Origin: an uncultured Armatimonadota bacterium
GTDB lineage: Bacteria > Armatimonadota > Fimbriimonadia > Fimbriimonadales > Fimbriimonadaceae
NCBI GenBank assembly: GCA_903927025.1
Contig: CAIYLG010000013.1
Location: forward strand, 142,286 to 206,285
Direction: 5' to 3'
DNA: 64,000 bases
In this document: one piece after another, positions 51,665 through 60,273 of the stretch
Numbering within the stretch: the stretch's first letter is position 1
Layout: every line of letters begins with the position of its first letter
Made by a program: the position numbers and the translations under genes
Notes under the pieces: generated by a model
Seen by the model: only the letters and a program-made list of their open reading frames with translations
Told to the model about the DNA's origin: nothing
Database searches by the model: none

Positions 51665-52741
51665 TTACCGCCGAGGAACGAAGCAGGCGCCATCGCAAAG
51701 CATTCGACGAAAACCGATCTCGTGGGATTCCCATGTGCGAGTGTCCCAAATATGGAGGCGTTGCATTTTTCGCGAACCGGGATTCTTATAACCGCCAATC
51801 CACCGAGCGACCCCAGAAATAATCTTGGTGTGGTCTGGGGACTCTGCGAAGATGGTTCCATCGACCGAAGCCTTGATCTCTCCCGTTTTGAGATTCACGC
51901 TATGGGAAAAGTTATAGCCGCCGTCACTCATGGAATGGTGCTGCTCGATAAGAACCGTATCGGGGTCTGGCGTCGGCCACAAATGCTCAACCCTCCCAAG
52001 AGCGACGAATATATTGTCTGGATCTTCGACTCCGGAGAAGTTAAACTTTGCCCGATGCCGAATGGATCCGTCGAGGTTGATCTGAAGGACCTCGGCAGTT
52101 TGCTTTGCATCTGGCTTTAATCCTTCGGGAGTCGAATCAACAATCCCGAGAATCGTCTTTGAGTCGATCCAGACCGTCATCTGAATTTTGGCGTCAAGCT
52201 TCGCTGAACGCCCCGTCTTCAAGTTCACGATGCCAGAACCCTTCTCAAAACTGGTGACGAGGACAGTAAGTCCATCTGGCGACAAACGCGGGCTTCCATC
52301 GAAGCCGAACGGCTCACCTTTAGCAGGGACAATCGTGGCATACCCGTCCTTATCAACCTTGAGGTATTTCGACCTTGGGATCGATTCACTCACGTCTCTG
52401 TACCAGTACTCCGCTCGCTTGTGCGAGTTTAATCGGACGACATTTCCCGACGCATCAAACCGGCAGCTCGTTGACCCAGATTCAAAATAGCCATTGTCAC
52501 TCACCTGCCCTTCTTCAAAGTTCACAGACCGCCCATCTATTGCCAGAGTGGGTTCGATGTGACCGAGCGGACCCGACGTAAGCTTCTGAAGACCAGTACC
52601 ATCCAGATGGAACTTATAAAGCTGGGGAACTCCCTGCCGATAAACGAGACCAAGTTTGTCGGCGAACAGTTCCGCAGAAACCACGACGTCCCACTGGCGG
52701 ACAGGTGCGCTCAGAAGTAAGGCGGCGACTATTCCAACCAT
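51665..52741 (-). CDS. Exported TolB-like beta-propeller protein (paralogue 1)
   Basis: 358 residues; the N-terminus (MVGIVAALLLSAPVRQ) is a short signal. Repeats such as LYKFHLDGTGLQKLTSGPLGHIEPTLAIDGRSVNFEEG and LSPDGLTVLVTSFEKGSGIVNLKTG are TolB/WD40-like blades. The ATG (52741) directly follows the TGA of the upstream paralogue, so translation is coupled. No catalytic motif is seen; TolB-like proteins bind envelope partners. Confidence 0.7.
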   Translation of the reverse strand: MVGIVAALLLSAPVRQWDVVVSAELFADKLGLVYRQGVPQLYKFHLDGTGLQKLTSGPLGHIEPTLAIDGRSVNFEEGQVSDNGYFESGSTSCRFDASGNVVRLNSHKRAEYWYRDVSESIPRSKYLKVDKDGYATIVPAKGEPFGFDGSPRLSPDGLTVLVTSFEKGSGIVNLKTGRSAKLDAKIQMTVWIDSKTILGIVDSTPEGLKPDAKQTAEVLQINLDGSIRHRAKFNFSGVEDPDNIFVALGRVEHLWPTPDPDTVLIEQHHSMSDGGYNFSHSVNLKTGEIKASVDGTIFAESPDHTKIISGVARWIGGYKNPGSRKMQRLHIWDTRTWESHEIGFRRMLCDGACFVPRR

Positions 52742-53692
52742 TCAGTCGCCCTCCACGAGGCAAGCGCCGGTCACGGTCTGGTTGGCCGACGTCAGCACTT
52801 GAATGCCGCTGGATCCGCGAACCCGGAGAACGCTTCGTGGGACCGCACCGTCTTTCCCAAAACCGCTTCCCCAACTCCAAGAGGAAGTCAAATAGCACTT
52901 GAGCTTCGGGGAGAGGTCTTCAGTGAACTCGTTTTGAATCGTCAGAGTTACCTCGCCAGTCCTGACATTGACCATGTAGAGATGCGGCTGACCTCCCTGC
53001 TCATCGGTAGAAACCTGTTGAATGAGGAGCTCACCCTTTTGAGGTGAAGTCCAGAACGCTCTGCTTCCACTTTCACTCGCCCGACGCCCGCTGTAAAAAA
53101 CGTCAACGGGCCGCTTCGTTCCGCTATAGCGGACAAATAGATTGATCATCGTGGGCTTCTTTTCACCCTTGCGAGCCATCCCCATCAGAGATGGGGACTC
53201 CCAAAAGAACCCATATACTTCTCTTCCATCGTGTAGATCAGCGGCATCGATCGGACTCGCGACTCCTCCTTCCTTCGAAGGGATCCCTGGCAAAGTCGGT
53301 GCTTTTTCCGAAGCATCCGCGTAATCCACATTCTCTGTGACATCCGGCAGCACCTTGGATGTGAAACCTGATCCATCCAGCCTCACCGCACCTTTCAAGG
53401 AAGAGTTGACCAGGTCTAAAGGGGAGCGGCGAGTAAATCGAATCAATCCGGCTCTTTTGTCGAAACTTGGTTCCGAGTCATCGCTCGGGCCAAAGGTCAA
53501 CTGATGCACGTTCGACCCATCCAATCGACAGGAAAAAAGGTGGGATGAAGACGTTTTGAAGAATGACCCACGCTCGGTTCGAATGTTCGCCGCACCAAAA
53601 ACGATCCGAACGCCCTGGGCATGTGAATTCTGTATGGTGCCAGCGGCAGCTACTACCAAGAAGAGCAAGTTCACCATCGCCAAATCCATCAT
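52742..53692 (-). CDS. Exported TolB-like beta-propeller protein (paralogue 2)
   Basis: 316 residues from ATG 53692 (second ATG at 53689). The signal peptide is AMVNLLFLVVAAAGTIQNSHAQ. Blades include LFSCRLDGSNVHQLTFGPSDDSEPSFDKRAGLIRFTRR, which aligns with the first blade of paralogue 1, and NLFVRYSGTKRPVDVFYSG. The stop and the next ATG are adjacent. TACATT lies 5 nt before the first ATG or 8 nt before the second, matching leaderless-type spacing for 53689. Confidence 0.7.
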   Translation of the reverse strand: MMDLAMVNLLFLVVAAAGTIQNSHAQGVRIVFGAANIRTERGSFFKTSSSHLFSCRLDGSNVHQLTFGPSDDSEPSFDKRAGLIRFTRRSPLDLVNSSLKGAVRLDGSGFTSKVLPDVTENVDYADASEKAPTLPGIPSKEGGVASPIDAADLHDGREVYGFFWESPSLMGMARKGEKKPTMINLFVRYSGTKRPVDVFYSGRRASESGSRAFWTSPQKGELLIQQVSTDEQGGQPHLYMVNVRTGEVTLTIQNEFTEDLSPKLKCYLTSSWSWGSGFGKDGAVPRSVLRVRGSSGIQVLTSANQTVTGACLVEGD

Positions 53693-53753
53693 ATTCCAAT
53701 GTATTCGCAAGTCGGACGCGCGTCCAATCGATCCGTTATGCAAACTTCGTCAC

Positions 53754-54260
53754 ATGCGCGAAGTTGGAGTGCTCATCCTCATATGTGGTCTCCCTGGAGC
53801 GGGCAAAACCACGCTGGCGAAGCGCTTGGAAATTTCGAGGTGCGCGGTGAGATTCTGCCCCGATGAGTGGATTGAGAACCTCGTCCTTTATCCAACCAAC
53901 CTTGCAGACAGAGATCGACTCCGCGATCCGGTGGAGAACCTGCAATGGGACATTGCCAAGCAGCTCCTCACCCATGGCCATTCAGTTGTCCTCGAAAATG
54001 GCTTTTGGGGAGAAGATGAGCGATATCAATACGCCATGGAAGCCATAGAAGTGGGAGCCAAAGTTGAGCTTTACTACTTGCCAGCTCCAAATTTCGAGTC
54101 ACTTTGGAATCGAGTCGAGGCCAGAAACCAATCTTTATCCTCGCCTCTCTGGATGATGTCGCGTGAAGATTTGGTTCAAGCTTGGAACTCCATCCAGGAG
54201 CCCGACGATGAGGAACTCGCCTTCTATGACCATGCTTTGATCGTCAATTTTGACAAGTAG
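53754..54260 (+). CDS. P-loop kinase-like ATPase (AAA_33/zeta-toxin-like)
   Basis: 168 residues. The Walker A is GLPGAGKTT (residues 12-20) and the fold matches small nucleotide kinases of the zeta-toxin/AAA_33 group: FCPDEWIENLVLY after the P-loop, then HSVVLENGFWGEDERYQ with the acidic Walker B-like region, and a C-terminal half with WNRVEARNQSLSSPLWM. Targets range from sugars to UDP-GlcNAc in the family; here unknown. The frame is open from 53556, but the first 66 codons overlap the divergent gene and carry no domain. There is no antitoxin-like gene next to it. Confidence 0.75.
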   Translation: MREVGVLILICGLPGAGKTTLAKRLEISRCAVRFCPDEWIENLVLYPTNLADRDRLRDPVENLQWDIAKQLLTHGHSVVLENGFWGEDERYQYAMEAIEVGAKVELYYLPAPNFESLWNRVEARNQSLSSPLWMMSREDLVQAWNSIQEPDDEELAFYDHALIVNFDK

Positions 54261-54262
54261 GT

Positions 54263-54291
54263 TTGACCGTTGACCAGGTTAGGTGTAGATT
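54263..54291 (+). promoter_or_regulatory. Candidate sigma-70 promoter
   Basis: TTGACC (54263-54268), a 17-nt spacer and TAGATT (54286-54291). Transcription would begin at about 54298, some 29 nt before the ankyrin gene's ATG (54327). The -35 box lies just after the kinase gene's stop. Confidence 0.5.
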
Positions 54292-54326
54292 GAGCTTGGA
54301 TCACCGGTAGTGTCCAGGGAAACACC

Positions 54327-54929
54327 ATGTCTGAAGAGATTTCGCGTCGTTCAATACTAAAATGGTCGGCCACAGCAGCCGTCGCCGCACCACTGAGTGC
54401 ATTTGCCCTCGCTCAAGATCAGGCCACCACGCCTCCCAGTGCGGTCGAGGCTCCCTTTACGAGAGACTATCCTGCTCCAGACTTCAAACCGCGCTGGAAG
54501 AAGCCTCAGCTGAATCGGACGATGTTGCAAGACTTCGTGATTTACGCTCACTTTGACCTCAACATGACGAAGCAGCTTCTCGACAAAGAGCCGCTGCTCA
54601 TCAACGGGCTAATGGACTGGGGGGCGGGAGATTGGGAGTCGGGGCTCGGTGGAGCCTCTCATATGGGGCGTCACGATATTGTTGCTTTTCTGCTTGAGCG
54701 CGGTGCGCGGATCGATATTTTCTGCGCAACGATGATGGGTCAACTCGATGCGGTGAAGTCATTCCTCACCCTCCAGCCGAAGTTGATCGACTCGCGAGGT
54801 CCCCACGGATTCAGCCTCCACTTCCACGCGCAGCTCGCTGGGAAAGACGCTGACAAAATGGTGGAGTACCTGCAGTCGGTCAAGCACGTGGATCTCAAGC
54901 CAAATCCGTTCCTAAAGAAGGACGGTTAA
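54327..54929 (+). CDS. Tat-exported ankyrin-repeat protein
   Basis: 200 residues. Residues 6-13 carry SRRSILKW, a twin-arginine motif, followed by the hydrophobic SATAAVAAPLSAFALA. After the linker come ankyrin-like repeats: LMDWGAGDWESGLGGASHMGRHDIVAFLLERG and ATMMGQLDAVKSFLTLQ. The export through Tat suggests a folded protein in the periplasm, perhaps with a cofactor or a partner; this is inference. Function unknown. Confidence 0.75.
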   Translation: MSEEISRRSILKWSATAAVAAPLSAFALAQDQATTPPSAVEAPFTRDYPAPDFKPRWKKPQLNRTMLQDFVIYAHFDLNMTKQLLDKEPLLINGLMDWGAGDWESGLGGASHMGRHDIVAFLLERGARIDIFCATMMGQLDAVKSFLTLQPKLIDSRGPHGFSLHFHAQLAGKDADKMVEYLQSVKHVDLKPNPFLKKDG

Positions 54930-54954
54930 ACTCGTGTACGAGCAAGCTCCTCAA

Positions 54955-55494
54955 CTATTGGAGCTTGCTCATCGCAACCGCAAAGCTAGTCTTGGCGGGC
55001 TCAACCGTCACCACCTCGTATCGACACTCGGCTTTGACGCCAATTTCACGGACAGCCTCCTCAATGACTCGACAAAGTCTCTCACCTAGCGACCGCGTGT
55101 CTGATTCAACTTCATCTGGAAGGCACATGGCGAACTTTGCGGTCCCAACTCTTCCAATTAAGTCTCCAGGGCGCAGCGTTCGTGTGAGGACTCTCCCCGC
55201 CAATCCCACGGAGCTGTAGGCAGCGTCGTGTCCGACAGCTGCTCTCCACTGACTGAAGTTATCAATAGAAATCAGAAGCAGACTACAAACCCGATCGGAC
55301 TCAGCCAAGCGAGAAAAAATACGCTCGCTTTCATTTCGAAAGCGCTTTTGTGCCACAAGCCCTGTCAGCAAATCGGCTTTCACAAAAGGCAAGGATGAAA
55401 CGATCGCCTTAAAGCCACTGGCTGCCATTGAAAGCAGGTTTGCAATGGGTCTGTTCTGGGATTCTGGTTTAGTTGAGGGGGACGGCGCGCTCAT
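54955..55494 (-). CDS. Degenerate GGDEF-domain protein
   Basis: 179 residues from ATG 55494. The fold of a diguanylate cyclase domain is recognisable: DLLTGLVAQKRFRNESERIF, SLLLISIDNFSQWRAAVGHDAAYSSVGL and GRVGTAKFAMCLPDEV, but at the GGDEF position it has GTAKF and the domain's end is short. Diguanylate cyclase activity is therefore very unlikely; it could be a nucleotide-binding regulator. The N-terminal 20 residues have no domain. The last residues AKTSFAVAMSKLQ end the frame; it lies divergent from the VPS10-like gene. Confidence 0.75.
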   Translation of the reverse strand: MSAPSPSTKPESQNRPIANLLSMAASGFKAIVSSLPFVKADLLTGLVAQKRFRNESERIFSRLAESDRVCSLLLISIDNFSQWRAAVGHDAAYSSVGLAGRVLTRTLRPGDLIGRVGTAKFAMCLPDEVESDTRSLGERLCRVIEEAVREIGVKAECRYEVVTVEPAKTSFAVAMSKLQ

Positions 55495-55622
55495 GGAGGG
55501 GTACAAGGCAAATCGGTGAAAGCCAGAATGAGACCGTCGACATTGAGTGCTGCTGGTTGACCGAGGAGAATTCCATACAAGTGTAACTGAAGTTTCTCGA
55601 CTTCGGCTAAGATGATGGCTCC

Positions 55623-58600
55623 ATGGTCTCTGCCCCGCATCGCCGATCCGTGCTTAGGATCTCCACCCATTTGGTTGCCGGAGTGCTGGCACTCCTGGCT
55701 GCAAGCGCCTTCAGTCAGCCCGTGCCACCCCAGCAGCTGTCTGGCCTAAAGTGGAGGAATATAGGACCCTTTCGCGGAGGGCGAGTCTCAGCAGTAGGTG
55801 GCTGCACCGCTCAGCCTAATCTGTTTTACATGGGCCTCCCGAGGGGAGGTGTCTGGAAGACCACCAGCGCAGGTCAAACTTGGTATCCCGTGTTTGACTC
55901 CGTTAAGGGAGGAAGCAGCGTCGGTTCCGTTGCGATTGCCCCATCTGATCCGAATACAGTCTATGCCGGAACCGGTGAAATTAGCGGTGGAGGCCAAGGT
56001 AACGGCCTATATAAATCAGCAGATGCCGGTTCGACATGGTCACTGGTGGGCCTCGCAGATAGCAAGCAGATTCCAACGATCCTCGTCGATCCTCACCATG
56101 CCTCGCTTGTCCTGGCTGCCGCAGCTGGAAATGGTTTTGAAAAGTCACCTAATCTCGGCGTCTACCGAAGCACCGACGGAGGAAAAACCTGGAAAGTCAC
56201 GCTGACACCGCCCGGAAACGCTGGCATTCAGCACTTGGCATGGGCCTACGACAACCCTAGTGTTATCTTGGCAACAACCCGAGTTGGATTCCAATTTGCA
56301 CCGCCTCCTCCTCCCGGAGCAAAGCCGGACAATAAGAAGCCTGCCACTCCTGAAATTTATAAATCCACCGATGAAGGCGTCACGTGGAAGAAGGTTGGGG
56401 GCATTGGGCTCCCCGAATTGAGCGGACGCATTACGACAGCAATCGCCCAGGGCACCCACTCTCAGCGGATGTATCTGATCGGAACGTTTGGTCTCTATCG
56501 GTCCGATGATGGTGGAGAGCACTGGCATCAGATGGCAGGCGACGATCCTAGAATTGCCAATGGGCAGGGTGAATATAGTTCAGGTGTCTACGTCGACTCC
56601 CAAAATCCAGACCTCATCTACACGCTGGCGACCTGTGTGTATCGATCGCTCGATGGTGGAAAGACATTCGCTGGCTTCAAGGGCGCTCCCGGTGGAGATG
56701 ACCCTCAGCAGATGTGGATCAACCCTGAGAATGGACAGCAGATGTTGCTGGGAGGAGACCAAGGAGCCGTGGTCAGCCATGACGCTGGCAAAACTTGGGG
56801 CAGCTGGTACAACCAATCAACAGCCCAGGTCTATCACATCTCAACCGACAATCAGTTTCCGTACTGGGTCTACGCGACCCAGCAGGACAGCGGATCCATT
56901 GCAACAAGCAGCAGAGGCAACCTCGGCGCCATCACTCCTTTCGACTGGAGCACACACCCTGGCAACGAAGGCGGATACATCATTCCTGATCCGCTTGACT
57001 CCAAGATCAGCTACGCGGTGGGCCCTGTTGGTGGGATTATCCGAGTCTCTCAGCCAAGCGGACAATGGACTCAAATTGAGCCAAATATGAGTCCTGACAC
57101 TAAGCTGCGGGGCTTCAACGGGGAGATGGCCTTCTCACCATCGAACCCTCATGAAATGCTGATGAGCTTTCAGTACCTTCTCTCCACCACAGACGGAGGC
57201 CGACACTGGAAGCCACTGAGTGGAGACCTTACGGCTGACCCTGATGCAAAAACACCGGAAGAAAAGCAACGCGCTCAGTACACTGGGATCAGCACATTTA
57301 GCGCCTCGCCGTTATCACCAGGTCTCATTTGGGTTGCGACTGGAAACGGCTTTGTATATGTCACGAAAGATCACGGCCAACACTGGGAAAACCTGAACAA
57401 CGGCCCCCTGACTTCTCGGAAGCAGCTTGCGATCGGCCAGATTGTCGCCTCCAGCAGCAACAAGGCTGAAGCCTATTTGCTGACACGCGGCGGCAGCAAA
57501 CCCAAGTCGACGATTTATCGGACAGTTGACTTTGGTCAGACATGGCAGATGATTGCCACGAAGCTTCCAGAAGGTGTGAACTCGCTTAATGGCATTCGTC
57601 CCGACACCCAAAAGTCAGGACTCCTTTTTGGGTTTTCTGGATTTGATGTCGCGGTTTCGACGGACGACGGAGAGACTTGGCAGAGCCTCAACCTGAACCT
57701 GCCTCCCACCTCTTTCTCTGACCTCACCATTCATGGCAATGACCTCGTACTGGGCACATTTGGACGTGGCATTTGGATCTTGGACGATATCACGCCCCTC
57801 CGGCAGTATCAGGCATCAGTAGCGACCGAGGTGGTTCACCTCTATAAACCAGCCCAGGCGTATAGGCTCCTTCGAAACACCAACGATGACACTCCATTCC
57901 CGCCAGAGGTGCCTCATGCAGAGAACCCACCCCTTGGAGCTGTGATCTACTACACACTTCAACAAAAGCCCTCTGCTCCGATCCGGTTGGAGATAGCCGA
58001 TTCACGTGGTCAAATCATTCGCCACTACTCCAGCGAACCGATTGGTCCCTATGACGACCCTGCACCCTTAGTGCCGGAGTACTGGAGAGAAATCCCTAAG
58101 CCACTTCCCGATGGCATCGGTCTCAATCGCTTCAATTGGAATGGGCGCTATGATACGCCGCGTGCGTTCAATCACGACTTGAGTGACGCGATGTCTGCGA
58201 TGCCAGGAGATACTCCTGCCGCCATAGAAGGTCCCCTCGCCCCTCCAGGAACCTATACGGTACGCCTTTACGTCGACGGGAAGATCCTCACTCAAACATT
58301 TGTTTGGAAGAACGACCCTCGATCCATCGCATCACCAAGAGACATTGAGGGCAATCACTCGTATCGATTAAATCTGTACGCTGCCATTGAAGAGTGCTAC
58401 TCCGGCTACGAGCTTGCAGCCAGTCTGCGAACTGAAGTGGTTAAACTCCGAGCTTCAAAACTTTCCCCAGAACTTGAAAAGGAGGCAAAGGCACTCGAAG
58501 AGAAGCTAGCTGCACTTGGAGGCACCGCAACCCACGTCCGCAAGTTCTACGGACCGCCCCAGCCGGACAGTTTCGTGGGGCTAAACGGCTACCTGTTGGC

Positions 58601-58886
58601 GAGGCTGGATGCATTCAATGATGGAGATGAATCGCCTACAGATTCAATGATGGAAACATGGGGATCTGACTGGTCCAAGCTCAAAGCAGTGCTTGAGCGG
58701 TGGAGTACGGTTCTCAAGAAAGACGTACCTCAACTTAACGCGAAGCTTCAGAAGGCTGGCCAGTCACCGTTAACGGTTTCGACTAAGGGCCTTGCGGTTC
58801 CAGCAGCCCCGGCAAAGAAGTACCTTCCCCCACCTCTGCCAGCCGGAACTGCGACGACATCTGCGGTCGCTGTTCCGATCGGCTAA
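55623..58886 (+). CDS. Large exported BNR/VPS10-like propeller protein
   Basis: 1087 residues with an N-terminal signal segment (RISTHLVAGVLALLAASAFSQ). The first about 720 residues hold repeated BNR/Asp-box-type units such as STDGGKTWKV, SDDGGEHWHQM, SLDGGKTFAG, TDGGRHWKPL and TKDHGQHWENL, the pattern of sortilin/Vps10- or sialidase-like propellers. The C-terminal part contains a Fn3- or Ig-like segment (PIRLEIADSRGQIIRHYSSEPIG) and a coiled tail (KLRASKLSPELEKEAKALEEKLAAL). No catalytic sialidase residues were confirmed, so the role (binding or hydrolysis) is open. Confidence 0.75.
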   Translation: MVSAPHRRSVLRISTHLVAGVLALLAASAFSQPVPPQQLSGLKWRNIGPFRGGRVSAVGGCTAQPNLFYMGLPRGGVWKTTSAGQTWYPVFDSVKGGSSVGSVAIAPSDPNTVYAGTGEISGGGQGNGLYKSADAGSTWSLVGLADSKQIPTILVDPHHASLVLAAAAGNGFEKSPNLGVYRSTDGGKTWKVTLTPPGNAGIQHLAWAYDNPSVILATTRVGFQFAPPPPPGAKPDNKKPATPEIYKSTDEGVTWKKVGGIGLPELSGRITTAIAQGTHSQRMYLIGTFGLYRSDDGGEHWHQMAGDDPRIANGQGEYSSGVYVDSQNPDLIYTLATCVYRSLDGGKTFAGFKGAPGGDDPQQMWINPENGQQMLLGGDQGAVVSHDAGKTWGSWYNQSTAQVYHISTDNQFPYWVYATQQDSGSIATSSRGNLGAITPFDWSTHPGNEGGYIIPDPLDSKISYAVGPVGGIIRVSQPSGQWTQIEPNMSPDTKLRGFNGEMAFSPSNPHEMLMSFQYLLSTTDGGRHWKPLSGDLTADPDAKTPEEKQRAQYTGISTFSASPLSPGLIWVATGNGFVYVTKDHGQHWENLNNGPLTSRKQLAIGQIVASSSNKAEAYLLTRGGSKPKSTIYRTVDFGQTWQMIATKLPEGVNSLNGIRPDTQKSGLLFGFSGFDVAVSTDDGETWQSLNLNLPPTSFSDLTIHGNDLVLGTFGRGIWILDDITPLRQYQASVATEVVHLYKPAQAYRLLRNTNDDTPFPPEVPHAENPPLGAVIYYTLQQKPSAPIRLEIADSRGQIIRHYSSEPIGPYDDPAPLVPEYWREIPKPLPDGIGLNRFNWNGRYDTPRAFNHDLSDAMSAMPGDTPAAIEGPLAPPGTYTVRLYVDGKILTQTFVWKNDPRSIASPRDIEGNHSYRLNLYAAIEECYSGYELAASLRTEVVKLRASKLSPELEKEAKALEEKLAALGGTATHVRKFYGPPQPDSFVGLNGYLLARLDAFNDGDESPTDSMMETWGSDWSKLKAVLERWSTVLKKDVPQLNAKLQKAGQSPLTVSTKGLAVPAAPAKKYLPPPLPAGTATTSAVAVPIG

Positions 58887-58893
58887 CACAACA

Positions 58894-58923
58894 CTAGGCT
58901 CAGTTTCCTGAGCTTGAGCCTAG
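58894..58923. terminator. Bidirectional terminator-like hairpin overlapping a gene end
   Basis: CTAGGCTCA (58894-58902) pairs exactly with TGAGCCTAG (58915-58923); the 12-nt loop can form an alternative GCTCAG/CTGAGC hairpin (58898-58903/58908-58913). It lies between two convergent genes and includes the stop codon of the lipoprotein gene. No T-run. Confidence 0.5.
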
Positions 58924-59079
58924 GACCTTATCAGCGGCATCGGCTCTCTTGTCGATGCCCGCTTCCTCTTTCTTCTTCTCAGTGTCAGCCGCGTCTTTGA
59001 GGACGGTAGATTTGCATCCGGCACAAACGCCCAAAGCAATGCCAAACAGGACGAGACCCTTGATGATCGAGGACTTCAT
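58900..59079 (-). CDS. Small lipoprotein
   Basis: 59 residues from ATG 59079. The signal is IIKGLVLFGIALGVCAGC with a lipobox-like VCAGC, then a charged helical tail (KDAADTEKKKEEAGIDKRADAADK). TAATCT lies 4 nt before the ATG. Short lipoproteins with helical tails occur in the envelope; no family is recognised. It lies 24 nt after the MFS gene and is probably co-transcribed. Confidence 0.65.
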   Translation of the reverse strand: MKSSIIKGLVLFGIALGVCAGCKSTVLKDAADTEKKKEEAGIDKRADAADKVLGSSSGN

Positions 59080-59103
59080 CGCAAGATTATGTCTCATGTT
59101 CAG

Positions 59104-60273
59104 CTACACTTCCACGTGAGCTTCGCGCGAGGCAACTCCAGCCAACAAACTGATCCCGATTGACAGAACAACAATCACAGCCAGGGCAGCTCTCAATGAC
59201 GTGGCGCTCGCCAAAAAGCCAATCGCCGCAGGTCCGAGCAGAAACGCTGTATAGCTGACGGTTGCAACAGATGCAATCGCTTGATCAGGATTCCGGCCCC
59301 CGACCTTGCCGCCTAGTCCAAACGCCACTGGCGCTACGGTTGCCATGCCTAGACCCACGCTTGCAAATCCGACAACTGCCAACTGGGGTGTACCGATCCA
59401 AAGAGCGGTCCCCATGCCTAAGGCAGTTAGAAGTCCACACACGCGAAGCGTCAGCGCCGGTCCCCATCTGCCAAGAATCTTGTCGCCTGCAAAACGTGTC
59501 AGGGTCATCGAAAGTGTAAAGGCAAAGTAGCCATAAGTTGCCGCAGAAGCGGAGAGGTGTTCTACGTTTCGGAGGTAGACAGCACTCCAGTCGCCCATTG
59601 CCCCCTCACACAGAAAGGCACAAAATCCGATACAACCTATCGCCCAAATCCGAGGATCCGGCATGGCAAACGCGGACGTCACGGCCGATGCATCCACGAA
59701 GCTTGGGAGCATCTTCTTCGCTACACAGACCAACACCAGCAAAAAGCCTAAGGTCGCACCCACAAAGTGGATGGGCATGGACACTTCCAAACGAAGCACA
59801 GCCCAGCCAACAGCGGCAAAACTCACCCCGCCAAGACTGAACATGCCATGCAGAGACGACATGATGGGCCTGCCGTAGAGTTTTTCTACCGAGACACCGT
59901 TGGCGTTCATCGCCACATCCAAAACCCCCGAAGAAGCGCCAAACCCAAAAAGGCCTACAAGCAATCCGAAAAGTGACCCTGTAAGCCCGACAACATCAAG
60001 AAAGGCACACGCACTCGCCGTACACGCAATCGCGGCACGATGGCTTCCCAGATGGACAGAGACCCGTCCCGCAAAAGCAACGCCCGTCAGGGCACCCGCA
60101 GCCGCGACGAGAAGGACCGATCCCAACTGTGCTTCCGTAAAATGGTGGAAGCGCTGAATTTCTGGAATTCGGCACGCTAGGCATGCGAAAAGTGCGCCGC
60201 AGATAAAGAAGGTACAGGAGACAGCGATTCTTGCGGAAACTTTCGGAGGCGAATCGTTAAGAGTTTGAGTGAT
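59104..60273 (-). CDS. MFS transporter without a canonical start codon
   Basis: A major-facilitator-family protein of about 389 residues. From TTG 60126 the frame has 340 residues and begins inside helix 2 (SVLLVAAAGALTGVAFAGRVSVH). The in-frame sequence upstream codes for the missing first helix, AVSCTFFICGALFACLACRIPEIQRF, so the gene really starts higher, yet no ATG, GTG or TTG occurs in frame between 60319 and 60126. ATC at 60273 has GAGG 6 nt upstream and gives a normal length. The start overlaps the upstream gene by 17 nt. Later motifs are SRPIMSSLHGMFSLGG-like and GDWSAVYLRNVEHLS. Substrate unknown. Confidence 0.7.
   Translation of the reverse strand: MTQTLNDSPPKVSARIAVSCTFFICGALFACLACRIPEIQRFHHFTEAQLGSVLLVAAAGALTGVAFAGRVSVHLGSHRAAIACTASACAFLDVVGLTGSLFGLLVGLFGFGASSGVLDVAMNANGVSVEKLYGRPIMSSLHGMFSLGGVSFAAVGWAVLRLEVSMPIHFVGATLGFLLVLVCVAKKMLPSFVDASAVTSAFAMPDPRIWAIGCIGFCAFLCEGAMGDWSAVYLRNVEHLSASAATYGYFAFTLSMTLTRFAGDKILGRWGPALTLRVCGLLTALGMGTALWIGTPQLAVVGFASVGLGMATVAPVAFGLGGKVGGRNPDQAIASVATVSYTAFLLGPAAIGFLASATSLRAALAVIVVLSIGISLLAGVASREAHVEV

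Noticed and set aside
53754..54260. Kinase-like P-loop gene as a zeta-type toxin
   Set aside because: The fold fits, but there is no partner antitoxin gene next to it, so a toxin-antitoxin claim is not supported.
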